64,000 bases of DNA, taken from Spinacia oleracea. Lineage: Eukaryota; Streptophyta; Magnoliopsida; Caryophyllales; Amaranthaceae. This document shows positions 21,666 through 33,080 of the stretch, in pieces. Both the position numbers and the translations under genes were made by a program. Location of the stretch: assembly GCF_020520425.1 (NCBI RefSeq), contig NC_079489.1:86255810-86319809 (forward strand), in the 5' to 3' direction. Positions within the stretch are counted from its first letter, which is position 1. Every line of letters begins with the position of its first letter. The notes beneath the pieces were generated by a model, which did not search any database, was not told the DNA's origin, and saw only the letters and a program-made list of their open reading frames with translations.

Positions 21666-22521
21666 TTTATGGCAAGGTTTCTTGATGACACAGTTGGCCT
21701 CTTGTTCGTTCGTTTTCTTTTTTTTCTTTTGAACGCGTTCGTAAATGTTCGATACTTAGAAAAGATGATATGTATGTGCGAACGAGCGTTCATAGAATGG
21801 CCGTTGTGTGCGGTCCATTAATCAGTTTATTTGAATCATTTTTTTGAGCAATGACTGATTTTGAATAGTTTGCTTAGAAGCTTGATAGGGTTCAGGCCCA
21901 TTCACGAGGTGGGCTTAAACATCGTGCCCATTCGATTGTTCAAACATTTGCTTCGAGATTTTTTTTTATTTTGCTATGGTTGTTTCGTAGCTTGGAGCCC
22001 CCAAGTATGCATGTTGGGATGCTTCCTTTTGGCGTACGATTTTTGTAGGTTCTTTCGAGAAAGATGCCCTGGGGTTCCGCTCGTGTAGGTGCGAGCTATC
22101 CCTTTCGTGGTAGGTAATATTTTGCTACCTTTAATCCTTAATGTAGAAGTCGTGTGGCTTGCATTTTGAATTTGGGCGATAAGTAGTCTTTGCCTCTTTT
22201 ACACATGCTCTTTGGTCGTGCCCGCATTCGTGCAATATGCCTTACTCTCTTTTTTTAGACTTGTACCGTGGGATGGTTGAACTTATGGTGCGACGTAGGC
22301 TTGTGTGTCCTAACAACATGTATTAGAACGTTTCTCCAGGTGTTGGGATATCATTATTATTTTTTGCATTGGAGTACTTCGTCACGCCTCGTTCAGGTGC
22401 TCGAACAAGTGTAGCACCTTCCGCGTGGGTGTGCACGGCTTATTACTTCGTTCGATGCGAGGATTCATAGGTGTTTTTTTCTTATTTTTATATCTGGGCA
22501 AAACTTGGCTAGCAGAAAGAT

Positions 22522-22578
22522 CCAGCGCCCAGGCTGGGGCGTTAAACATATCGGCGCCCAGCTCTGGGCGTTGAAAAT
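22522..22578 (-). repeat. GCGCCCAG palindrome module, E1 internal
   Basis: Two palindromes separated by TTAAACATATCG, ending CTGGGCGTTGAAAATG. Confidence 0.85.
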
Positions 22579-23845
22579 GATTTCTGGGTATATTTTGACA
22601 GTTCTTATCCTTGATTTTTCTTTCGCTTTTGCTTTGGAACGACGTAGACTGTGTAACGGGCGCTTATAGGGCAAGCGTTAGGTGCAGTAGTTTGATCGGA
22701 GTTTTAGTGACTCACGATTTTCAGTTACCCATTGTTTGTGGGGTGACTTTATATACTCTAAGTAGTGCTTAGAATTTGGGAGGGGTTGTAGCCATTTTAA
22801 GGTTCGTTTTACACGATCAAACCTTAGGATTGTGCCCCTATGACGTGTGTATAGCATTAGCGTCGAGAATTTGCGATAAAATCGTCATTTCGAGCATTTT
22901 TAGAGTATTTTTCTCAAGCCCCCAATTGTAGCTACGGGATTGGCTTGGTGCTATAATGCTTGGCATACGTTTTGATGCATTCATGGTGACATGGATCATG
23001 AATAGTCTGAACCAGACTCGTTTAGTGCGAGGTACGTTCGAGTAGTGATTTGCTACTTCTCTTGTAATTAAATGTCGTATTGTGCGACATTGCCATGGTC
23101 AAGGTGGTCACATGTTGAAGTGTGCCTTGACCAAAAGCTAGGTGCCTTTCTTTACCCATAACCATATTTAGAAATCTTTTGACTCACTTGCAACATCGAG
23201 ATATACTTAGCTTAAACCAACGATACTTTATTATGTTCGTAGAAGTCTTTGAAAATTATTTGAAATCCGAGTCCTACTGTGTACAATCCGAGGTGTCCTA
23301 AGTAAGTTGACTTATAAAAGGGTTCGTACAGGATTACATGAGTGAATCAAAATACTGTTACGATTTTTGGAATGCTGTCTAAGGATTTGCTGGAAGCCAG
23401 GGTGCAGGCGTCAAGATATTACTTGTGCCCGTGTGGCACATGCTTTGGGCTTTTAGGGCCATCTTTTCCAGAATTGCGGGAATATAAACCGTTTTCAAAT
23501 TGACTTAGATTTACTTGGTGTATGTCTGCACGAAAGGTCAAGGTATACTTAGTTCTTTCCCTAGCTCTTTCATTTCAATTTTTAGCCCCCAATTGCTATT
23601 ATGTCTTCCCATTAATGATGCTTTTAGATTTCGATTTCAGATGCCCGTTTCATATGTCTGAGTAGGGTGAGCCTTGGTTAGGTGCCAAGTCCTATTGACA
23701 ATGTCTGATTTTTTTCCAAAGGGGATTAGCAAGCATTTGAATTACCATGAACGGGTGCCCTGAGTTCGAAGGAACGATGGGGCGATGCCGTAGAACAATC
23801 CTCTTTATTGCAAGCTTACTGCCTTTACTACTTGTTGGCGATTAT

Positions 23846-23920
23846 GACTGTGTCTAGTGGTGAAAGAAGGTCTTTAAGCGAACGACTATGTCTAGTGGTG
23901 AAAGAAGGTCTTTAAGTGAG
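23846..23920 (+). repeat. 38-bp tandem duplication in E1
   Basis: GACTATGTCTAGTGGTGAAA and the bases that follow it occur twice in direct succession with few differences. Confidence 0.8.
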
Positions 23921-24609
23921 TTAGTTCGCTTTAGGGAGGGTCAAGTCGAGTACTTTAGAGGTCATGGACGCTTGCGCTAGCCCCCATTCAATTGAGGCAA
24001 AACAATCTTTTGAGTCTTGGCTAAGTGCCTAGGAGTGTGAGTGTTCCTTCTAGCAAGGGTACGTGCCTTTATTATTTTTCGATGTGTGCTCGTTTTGGCA
24101 TCTTGATGATTTGGATTCTTCCTTTGACTTTAAATTTTTCTTTCGACTTGGATTGCAAGTAATTAAATTTCAATAAAGGACTCTATTTTTTTTATTCTCG
24201 TTATTCTATAGGCTCTAACATTTTTGCAAATTGGTTGGACCGAATCATGGATTGCCTACGTATCCGCCTTAAATAGATTTAAGTTGGAATCAGGTCTTGC
24301 GTAGTTCTTAGCCTAGAAAATGGTTTCTTAGAATGCTGATTTTAAACAAGTACGTTCGAGTGGAATCGTAATGTTTGAAATAGGGTGAAATAAGTGAAGT
24401 TTATTATTATTTTAATCTGCCGCTTTGCCGTAAGCCAAAATTTTGTTTTATTTTTTTAAGTACATGTATTTGCACAAAAATATTTTCATGTGTTTTTTGG
24501 TACGTATATCTGAATACGTGTTGTACCCCTCCAAGTGTTCGTTATTGTTCCGTGTACGTGCGGATAAAATGACGAGCACTTCTGGACAAATTTTAGCAAG
24601 CGGAGAGAT

Positions 24610-24666
24610 TCAACGCCAGGTGGGGCGCTAAAGATTTCGGCGCCCAGCTCTGGGCGCTGAAAATGA
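24610..24666 (-). repeat. GCGCCCAG palindrome module, E1 internal
   Basis: The left palindrome is partly decayed (CAACGCCAGGTGGGGCG). The right one is intact (GCGCCCAGCTCTGGGCGC). Confidence 0.8.
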
Positions 24667-25404
24667 TTTCTGGGCGGATCCTTGTTTTTTGGTGCGCTAA
24701 ATGCTTCTTTTTCTTTTTAGACTAAATTTAGAGGTGCTTTGCAAAGTTTGCTTTTTTATTATTTTTTTTTTTTTTTGTACTTTTCATTTGTCTTCTTTTT
24801 TATTCGTGACTCAAGACGGTTTGAAAGATGGGTTGAATGAGATAGGATAATTTGCATAGGTTTTGGTCAAGCACGAGGATTACATCAACCAAGGCCAATG
24901 AATAGCATAGGGACGGCTCAAGGATGTATCCAAATAAGTTATATGGTCATTATACTAATGGTGGTGTAATAATGGGTATGACGCACGTGTCAATGGCCGT
25001 ACGTGGTTTGCAGTTGATAACAAGTTCAAGAACAAGAGTCGAGGTAATGGTTTCTTGGGTTATGGCAATGAGAACATGGATGGGTTAAATGAGCTGAACA
25101 GGGGCCCCAGAGCGAAGGCGTCTAAGAACATAAGGATTGGAAAGGGTAGACATCGTAGAACTTTATGTAGTTTTTGTGGCATGATTTGGATTGCTTGACT
25201 CAATTCTCTTCCTTTGTTTACTTGGGTAAATTTCGCACTTTGGGAGGTACGGGCTAAGTATTCCATGGCTCGCTCTTTTCGCTCTGCCTTTTCTTTTTCT
25301 CTTTTCTCTTTTTGCTTGGGATTTCTCCCCTTTTTTATTTGGGCTAAAAGGTGGATGGTTGTGGTCTTTGAGTCACGAGGCGAGACTGAGTGAGCCTCGT
25401 TTGG

Positions 25405-25482
25405 TAGGCCTATAGTGGACCTTTAATTTTAGTAGGCCTAGGGTGGACCTTTAATTTTAGTAGGCCTAGGGTGGACCTTTAA
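25405..25482 (+). repeat. 28-bp tandem repeat, three units, in E1
   Basis: TAGGCCTAGGGTGGACCTTT plus eight bases, with unit starts at 25405, 25433 and 25461. Confidence 0.85.
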
Positions 25483-25936
25483 ATTGTCTTACTTTGCAAG
25501 CGTATTTATTCGTTTCTTAAAATGTGCAAATAGCGTAGATTCAAAATGTTGTTTTTACTTTATTGAAATTTAACGAAAGACTTACATCGAAAATAATTTT
25601 TGGCATAGCCTAGTCTAGACTCGGATTTATATATATATTTTTTCGAACATTATTTTTCCTTGAAAACTTCATTTGAACATTATTTTTTGAATACTTTGCC
25701 CATGTGACATTCAAGGTTATTTCAATTAGCGTGCTCGGTTTTGGCGCCGAACATTGTCGTCATAGGAGGCCTAATGACGACACAAAGAGTTGTTTATTTT
25801 ATAAGTCGTTTTTAGAATTGAGTGCCTTTTCATACGCCCTTGCAGCAATTTTCACGAATTTTCTTTTACTGCTACGTTTTTTTTTATGCGCGGGCACCGA
25901 GGCTGCTGTGCCTGACCAAAAGGCCAGGCAGCAACT

Positions 25937-25995
25937 TCAGCGCCCAGCGTAGGGCGTGAGAAATTTTGGCGCCCAGCCAGGGGCGTTGAAAATAC
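25937..25995 (-). repeat. GCGCCCAG palindrome module, E1 leader
   Basis: Same position relative to the PBS as the module at 37693 in E2, with spacer TGAGAAATTTTG. Confidence 0.85.
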
Positions 25996-26773
25996 GTCCC
26001 TGGCTGGTTTTCGTTTTCTGTTTACGTCTACTTTTTGTTTATGCGACTTTGATTTAGCGTGCTTGCCTAATAACGTCCTTTACGCGTTGTGCAGCGTTTG
26101 TGGGATTCGTTACAGGCCATCCCGAGCGTCGCTTATTTTTGTGGCGATCGTTCGGGTTTGCGGAACACGTATTTTGGTATAACTCTTTGGCCAATTGGTT
26201 TATGAATGTTTGGGAAATTTTTTTAAGGTCGTTGGTTTTCTAGCATTATTTGTCACACACAATCATATAATTCGCTACACATAACTAACATTACAACATG
26301 AGGCAAAATAATAATATGTCATGTAGTTTATGATAGGCTTCTATGGGTAGTATTTGCGCCGGCTTGGTACCGCTTCTATCGCAGATCCAACACATGCCCC
26401 GGTCGAGGTAGTGCCTTCAACAGACGAATTTCGCCCAAGAGGCCAATCACGATGTAAGCCAAGGGGGCATGCACCAATGAGAGGGACCTAGTGGGCGAGC
26501 GATTGGGTTTGGGACGGGTGTACTACTAGCGAAAGTGTCGAGTGGACAACATTCGAAGCGTATGCACCCCCCGGTTGGCGATGGGTATCCTTAGTCCCAA
26601 CTCCCGAGATGAAACATCCAAGGGAGCCAAGATTCGTTATGCGGTTCTGTCCGTTCACATTAATATGCTGATTTTCAGGTCGTCCCAACTTGATGGGGAA
26701 ATAAACGCGGGGTAGGATCGTTTCATCCTTAGGCTATTTTGATTGCCTACGAGCACGAGTATTTCCTTCACTA

Positions 26774-26791
26774 TCCCCAGTGGAGTCGACA
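26774..26791 (-). other. Primer-binding site of E1 (tRNA-Arg type, diverged)
   Basis: The minus strand reads GTGTCGACTCCACTGGGG. The canonical Tat/Ogre site starts TGGCGACTCC, so one base in the core has changed. It adjoins the LTR end. Confidence 0.75.
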
Positions 26792-26792
26792 C

Positions 26793-27670
26793 TATGAGGG
26801 GGTCGAAAAAGCGCGAGGCTAATGCGTGACCTCGTCCCTCGTGGGTGTGACGTTTCTTTTTGTCAAATCAAGTGTAATTGGATTTCCTGTGAGTTTACAC
26901 CCAATTGACTAGTAATATAGGAGTCGCCATTCAGTTTTTAACGACAATGAGAAAAACTGACAAAACCCGGTTATCGTGACATAAAGGGAGTGCAATTATG
27001 TTTGACCACGACGGCCGTAGGTTCCCTTGTGATCCCTGGTGTGGGGATCTCTCAACATACACCCGCAAGGTAGAGATTGAGGGTTCGGGGGACTGTAAGT
27101 ACCGAGAGGAGTACTCGCTCGTCGATAACTCCAGAGGCAGGATATCCTTACTAGCTCAGCATAAATAATTGAAGGGACATGCGTTAACTATTGAACTAGT
27201 CTGAGTTGATTTTAATAATATGCAACATATAATACTAGATCGAGCGCGATTATCTGATTTAGATTGTATTAAGGGACCTAGCATGATAATCCAATTTCCC
27301 AAAAATATTATCTTTATTAGGCGTGATAGAACAATCAGATTTAATTAGTTTAACAGTTTATAAAAGGGCGAGGAAAGCAATTAAATCATGGAAAAGGGAC
27401 ACATTACGACGCACCCTTGAGAGGTGCGTCACGGTTCTCAGAAAACTAACCACTTTGACTTTGCTATTTCTCCTTTTATTTAACGAATCTCAAGTTACGG
27501 GACAGGATACGTTCTGTTCGATTTTTGGATCGATTGCGACAGAACGCGTGATCAATTTTGCAGCGTGAGGCTTAGGCTTAGGGGTTGGAGTCAATACTCA
27601 TAATATGAATTGTGTGTTGTGTTTCACGTCGAACTTGGGGCTATATTTATAGAAAAGAGTTCGTGGAAAG
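26793..27670 (-). mobile_element. 5' LTR of E1, distal part (before E2)
   Basis: Nearly identical to 18900-19776 of the E1 3' LTR. It stops at TTCGTGGAAAG, where E2 was inserted. The rest of this LTR resumes at 39995. Confidence 0.9.
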
Positions 27671-29131
27671 TGTGAGGGGGTCAAAAAAGCACGAGGCTAA
27701 TGCGTGACCTCGTCCCTCGTGGGTGTGACGATTCTTTTTATTCAATCAAGTGTAATTGGATTTCCTGTGAGTATACACCCAATTGACTAGTAATATAGGA
27801 TTCGCCATTCAGTTTTTAACGACAATGAGAAAAACTGACAAAACCCGGTTATCGTGACATAAAGGGAGTGCAATTATGTTTGACCACGACGGCCGTAGGT
27901 TCCCTTGTGATCCCTGGTGTGGGGATCTCTCAACATACACCCGCAAGGTAGAGTTTGAGGGTTCGGGGGACTATAACTACCGAGAGGAGTACTTCGTTGT
28001 CGATAACTCCAGAGGCAGGATATCCTTACTAGGTCAGCATAAATAATTGAAGGGACATGTGTTAACTATTAAACTAATCTGAGTTGATTTTAGCAATATG
28101 CAACATATAATACTAATTCGATAGTGAGTATCTGATTTAAATAGCATTTAAGGGACCTAGCATGATAATCCGATTTCCCAAAAATATTATATTCGTTAGG
28201 CGTGATAGAACAATCAGATTTAGTTAGTTTAACAGTTCATAAAAAGGGCGAGGAAAGCAGTTAAATCATCGAAAAGGGACACATTACGACGCACCCTTGA
28301 GAGGTGCGTCACGGTTCTCAGAAAACTAACCACTTTGACTTTTCTATTTCTCCTTTTTATTTAACGAATCTCAATTATGGGACAGGATACGTTCTGTTCG
28401 ATTTATGGATCGATTGCGACAGAAAGCGTGAACAGTTTCGCAGCGTGAGGCTTAGGCTAAGGGTTGGAGTCAATACTCAGAATATAATTATGTGTTGTCT
28501 GTGTTCTTTTCACGTTGAATTTAGGGGTCTATTTATAGGGAAGAGTTCGTGGAAAGATAGAATTGCAGAGTTCTAATCCACAAAGAATTAGGAAAAAACA
28601 CGTACCCAGGTATTTTCAGCGCCCAGGCCTGGGCGCCGAAGATTTTGGCGCCCAGAGCCTGGCGTTGAAAATAGGGTCTGGCCTGTTTTCTTCAGTCAGA
28701 TTCGGATTCCTTAAATCCGTAGAGATTGAGACTTAATTGAGTCTTTTAGCGCGTATCAATTTTATGACGGAATACGTCTGGGCCCATTACGAACTCTAGG
28801 CTCGTTAGGATTTTAATTAATACGTAACTCTTATTTCCGAATCATATTAGGAATAGGATTCTCGCAGTTTTCTATCTCATTTAGGATTTATGTTGGAGTG
28901 CAACACCTAATTCTGACAGGTTTCTATCTTTTATGACTTGCAACTTTTAGAAGCTACCCTTTACGGCAGTTACTATTTTTAGCAGGTTTCCATAAATAGC
29001 AGGTTTCGGGTGAAATGAAAAGGGGAATTGAGATTCGTTATTTTATAGGAGATGCGTTGTCAAGTGGAGATTTACGCTTTCATTATCGAACCTTTCCCTT
29101 TCGGGAATGGGGACAAAAGTAGGTGTCTACA
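27671..29131 (-). mobile_element. 3' LTR of E2
   Basis: 1461 bp, TGTAGACACC to CCCCTCACA on the minus strand. It matches 38529-39989 at equal length, with only scattered substitutions seen by eye (for example AAAAAAGC against GAAAAAGC near the end). Confidence 0.92.
28613..28673 (-). repeat. GCGCCCAG palindrome module, E2 3' LTR
   Basis: GCGCCCAGGCCTGGGCGC, spacer CGAAGATTTTG, then a second palindrome with one arm altered (GCGCCCAGAGCCTGGCG). Confidence 0.85.
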
Positions 29132-29147
29132 GTTAGCCCCCACTTTG
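29132..29147 (-). other. Polypurine tract of E2
   Basis: AAAGTGGGGGCTAAC on the minus strand, adjoining the 3' LTR. Confidence 0.8.
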
Positions 29148-29653
29148 ACTGAGTCTCGGGATGAGACGATGGTCAAAGTATTAGACGGAGTGCGTCACAC
29201 AAGCCATGGTGTACGTGACCTGTTTTGCGAGGGTCTCACGAGCCCCCGAGTGATAACATTTAACTTAAGGGTCATCACTTGAAATGTCGACATATCCCTC
29301 ATGTGTCATTGGGATTAGTCAACGGATAGTATAGAATACTCCCTCACTTTGTCATTGGAAGTATCTAAAGAGGCGTAGAAATTCCCTCACTTTGTCATTG
29401 GGAGTAGCTACAGATATTTTCGAAATCAAAGCTATAAAGTGTAATTGGGCTTGGCCAAGCCCAACCACGAGGTAAAAATGTTTTTAAAGATTCTCATTTT
29501 CAGGGCTAGCTAAACGAGAAAACCCCCTTGTTTTTATGGGACGTAAAACGAAGGAAAATCCAGCACATCGCTCTTTTTTGGAAAAAACGGAAAACCAATC
29601 CTTTTAATTTTTGGAAAAGGGAAAACCAGAAAAAGTTATCGCTGCAGCGACTT

Positions 29654-30110
29654 AGGACCTGCACGGTTAGTGATGCAGGCCCCGCCGGCTAAAGATGGCG
29701 AGACTGTCCGCTAAGGGTGGACACCCCGTCCGATAGAAGTGGACGAATCTGTTTTTGAAATTTGTAAATAAGGACCTACGCGGTTTGTGACGTAGACCCC
29801 GCCGGCTAAAGATGGCGAACCTGTCCGCTAAGGGTGGACACCCCGTCCGATAGAAGTGGACGAATCTATTTTGAATTTTGTTTTGCTTTTTTTGAAAATA
29901 AGGACCTACGCGGTTTGTGACGTAGACCCCGCCGGCTGAAGATGGCGAGCCTGTTTTAATTTTGAAGACTTTATTTTTCGAAAACTGAGGACCTGCGCGG
30001 CTAGTGACGCAGACCCCGCCCGCTGAGGGTGGGCGAGCCCTGTCCGCTAAGGGTGGACGTCCCTGAATTCGTTTTTTCGATTTGGGAACTCGCGCGGTTG
30101 GTGACGCGAT
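29654..30110 (-). repeat. 3'-region tandem repeat array of E2
   Basis: Units begin AGGACCTRCRCGG at 29654, 29771, 29901 and 29988, with a diverged unit at about 30086. Spacing is 117, 130, 87 and 98 bp. Each carries self-complementary words (GTCCGCTAAGGGTGGAC, CCTACGCGG...GACGTAG). An amplified tandem repeat near the 3' end is the hallmark described for the Retand family of Silene. Confidence 0.85.
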
Positions 30111-30953
30111 CTTGCCGACTGAAGATGGGCAAGTTCCTATTTCTTTGTGATTTCTTTTGAGAATTTCTTTTTATTCATTCTTGCAAGAGCGAATTCTTTC
30201 GAGGGACGCTCGAATTTAGTTGTAACCTGAACGTGGGCTGACAACGTGTTTAGACGGATCTTTGTCTTGCGACCGTCTGCTTTCGTGATTTTGAGCTAGT
30301 CTTTACGGCTCGACTTGGTCTTTGATCAGAGGACCGTGCACAAGTGTCAGTGACGTCTTTTCGATGAAGTCGAACCTGTTGTTGTTCTTTTTTGAGATAT
30401 CCAAACATGATATGGTGTATGGCGTAGTCCGGGAATGTGATTTTGATCGCGCGCTCCTTGTTGGAGCCTATTTTTTTCGCGAGCCCCCAAGCACTGGGGC
30501 TCGTCGGTTGTTTTTCGCATCTTGTAATCATGTTTGGGGTCATGCTCGTATGTGCGAGCGACCTTTTATAGTAGTGTGCTACTTTAGCGAAGCCGTGGAG
30601 TGCGACTTTAGTTTTCAGGCGACATCCGGTTTTAGCTTGGCCCGGATTAACCCTTTGACAGACAAACATTTTTTATTTGGAAAACCAATGACTTGACGAC
30701 ACATATTTTTGGTGCTTCGAAGAATGACCATGATATTTAACTTGTTTTTTTTTTTTGAAAAGTGTACATAAGAATTTTCTGAGACGAGTCTAAGTTTCGA
30801 CCAAGTTTTAATGTTATATTTTTTTCTTGCTTATTTGGGAGCTAAAGGTGCTTTGGGCTTGGTCCTACTTGCAATAGGGCCTCGTGTTTAGCAACACGGT
30901 CTTAAGTCCTTTCCTGTTCCGTGTTTTGTGAAATCTGGGCCTTGGGCTGCATT

Positions 30954-31012
30954 TTCAGCGCCCAAGGCCAGGCGTTAAACATTTCGGCGCCCAGCCTTGG
31001 GCGCTGAAAGTC
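30954..31012 (-). repeat. GCGCCCAG palindrome module, upstream of the PMD gene
   Basis: Two palindromes with spacer TTAAACATTTCG. It lies about 80 bp upstream of the TATA box of the antisense PMD gene. Confidence 0.85.
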
Positions 31013-31090
31013 TTTTCCTGGTAATATTTGACTTTCGGATTTCCTAACACGTTTCCGAATGGGATCATGATGTCATTGGGTGCGTTCAGC

Positions 31091-31098
31091 TATATATA
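31091..31098 (+). promoter_or_regulatory. TATA box of the antisense PMD gene
   Basis: TATATATA followed by GGGG, 85 bp upstream of the ATG at 31183. The leader between is CT-rich, as in many plant genes. Confidence 0.65.
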
Positions 31099-31182
31099 GG
31101 GGCTAGATACGTCCCTATTTTCTACTACTCTCAAATTCTTTCTTTTCTTTTTGTTGTGCTTTAATTACTCATTGCTTTTGCC

Positions 31183-32981
31183 ATGTCGATCCCTACTTTC
31201 TCACTCCAACGGACTGTTAGGCGTTGGCTACGGGCCCTTACTCCCACAGAAAAAGCTTTGTTAAAAGAATACCACTTAGAGGCACTTTTAGGCTTACAAC
31301 AAATTAATATTGATTATAACTTTCTGCATGCTGCCCTAAGCTTTTGGGACTCTGATCATCATGTTTTTGCCTTTCGGGGCAACGAAATATGTCCTTTGCC
31401 CGATGAATTTGCTGCGATCCTTGGTTATCCTACTAATGCTACTCCTGTTACCCCTGGCACTATTGAAGAGGGTAAAACAACCATAAGGGCTTTCCTAGGA
31501 CTAGATGATAACATGTTTGCTGAAATTGTTTTAGATGATAAGGTTAACTTGGCAAAACTTGTAAAACATCACTTTAGGCCTAGTAAAAATATGACCGAAC
31601 AGAAATTGAATATTCGAGCCCTTGTATTTTGCTTGTTGAATCATTATTTGCTATCGAATAACAATGGTGAGTTCGGTGACATAAGGTTGATCCCCTTGAT
31701 TAGCCAGATGGAAAGTTGCTATTCTATCATGCCGTTGGTTGTTGCCGAGACTTTGCTGAGTGCGGATGAGGTGAAGAAGGATGCCAAATCTGAACATTTT
31801 AAGGGAAGCCCCCTATTACTGCAGGTGATCGATTTTTCCTTGCGCGCGTATACGTCCCTTTTGCATATTTTTTTTTTTGCCTGGGGCTGAGTTTCAGCGC
31901 CCAGGGCTGGGCGCTGGAGTGTTCGGCGCCTGGTCCTGGGCGTTGAAACTGCGCCCCAGGGACCAATTTTTTCATTCTTTTGATTCGATCGTACCTGTTT
32001 TTGCAGATTTGGCTTGCGGAACGGCTTAGACTTTTGGAAGCTCCTGCCGATCCTAAAAATTATCGCCCTATAGCCTTGGGTAACCGAAAATACTTGCACC
32101 AAGGCCAGGACGAGGCCGAATGGACCTCCTTTTTTACTTATGACATTTATTCTATTAAGTGGGTGGTACCATGGTGGGGTTTGACTACTATGACAGGGGG
32201 TTCTGATGTATCGGTTTATGTTTCTTTGTTGGGGCTATCTTGTCCCATTTATATTTTCCCTTACCGAGTCATGCGTCAATATGGTTTAAGGCAGACTATC
32301 CCCTTTTCTGATGCGGTACCACCTAAGGTAGCGGCCTTTTCACAAACACGGGTCCTAGCGTGGGCCAAGTATTATGACGGTCTCCCGCGTTGGGCCGTAG
32401 CTACAAATGGGTTTGTGGGTCTTTCTGAAAACTACAAGTTGTGGATGAGCTCCGATGATAAAGATGTGAGGACTGAGGCTCGTAGTGGGGAGTCGGCTGA
32501 GCTTTTGATACCTCGTATTCGTGTCAAGTATGAGGGTCCTGATTCTGCCAGACCTCGTACTTATAGTATTAAGACCGTGAAATCTCGTCCTGATCGAAAG
32601 CGAAAGGAAGTTCCTCCCCGTTCCAGTTTCAGGCCTAAAAAGATGCCTAACATGAAGGGGCCTGCTGTTGTTAAAAGAAATGCAAGCTCTCGCGGAGATC
32701 GTCGCCGGAACAATGTATGGGTTAGGAAGGCTCAGCCGCCTGTAGAAAAAGTGGCTAGTCTAGTTGATGATAATCCTTCTCCCATAATTGCCTGTGCCCT
32801 CGAGGCTGAGCGGGCTATAACTGAGAATGTTTCTGAAGCCTTGACATCTTTGGAAGTTAGTGTCCAGGAGCCGGTTCTTATGGAGATTGACATTGGGGAA
32901 GCGCAGAGGACTGTGGGAGTGGATCCTGCGAATATTGCCCTCTACAAGACTTTATTTGATGATCCAGAAGAACTAAAGTAG
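31183..32981 (+). CDS. Plant mobile domain (PMD, aminotransferase-like) protein, two exons
   Basis: Exon 1 is 31183-31824 and exon 2 is 32007-32981, joined in phase 0 (CTGCAG/GTGATC ... TTTTTGCAG/ATTTGG) to give 538 residues. The join restores LLLQ-IWLAERL, a conserved PMD block. The N-terminal half has the PMD hallmarks: HAALSFWDSDHHVFAF, LPDEFAAILGYP, SIMPLVVAETLLSADEV. The C-terminal third is basic and low in complexity (KSRPDRKRKEVPPRS). PMD proteins include the nuclear MAIN/MAIL1 of Arabidopsis, involved in silencing and genome integrity, and PMD genes are also known in gypsy elements. Here the gene runs opposite to gag-protease, lies between it and the 3' LTR, and has its own TATA and poly(A) signals. 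Its role for the element is unknown. Confidence 0.85.
31825..32006 (+). other. Intron of the PMD gene, carrying a palindrome module
   Basis: 182-nt intron with GT and TTGCAG ends. Without splicing, the frame would stop at about 31890. It is T-rich and contains a complete GCGCCCAG module at 31893-31950. Confidence 0.8.
31893..31950 (+). repeat. GCGCCCAG palindrome module inside the PMD intron
   Basis: GCGCCCAGGGCTGGGCGC, a spacer ending GTTCG, then GCGCCTGGTCCTGGGCG. The second arm has one transition. Confidence 0.85.
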
Positions 32982-33074
32982 TGTAGTTCTTGCTAGGGTG
33001 TAGGTGCCCTCCATTTATTTCAGTTGTGTTTGTTTTTATTTTTAGCACTCTGTTTTCCTTCTTATTATTTTTTT

Positions 33075-33080
33075 AATAAA
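33075..33080 (+). terminator. Poly(A) signal of the PMD gene
   Basis: AATAAA about 95 bp after the stop, within a T-rich 3' flank. E1 keeps a similar AATAAAGG at the corresponding place (24171) although it has no PMD gene. Confidence 0.6.

Larger units (their letters stand above)
20446..26773 (-). mobile_element. E1 internal region, no coding capacity seen
   Basis: About 6.3 kb without a recognisable retroelement protein. It aligns in patches with E2: 20450-22150 with 29150-30700, 24170-24420 with 33070-33350, and 25560-26770 with 37300-38510. The E2 blocks holding the PMD gene and gag-protease have no counterpart. Instead, 22600-24170 and 24700-25500 are unrelated, T-rich plus-strand sequence. 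It also has a 38-bp tandem duplication (23846-23920) and a 28-bp triplet repeat (25405-25482). Confidence 0.75.
29148..31090 (-). mobile_element. E2 3' untranslated region
   Basis: No retroelement protein is encoded. It contains the tandem repeat array (29654-30110) and a palindrome module (30954-31012). The rest aligns with E1 20450-22150. Plus-strand frames here (such as 30322-30696) are not conserved in E1 and are not called. Confidence 0.7.
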
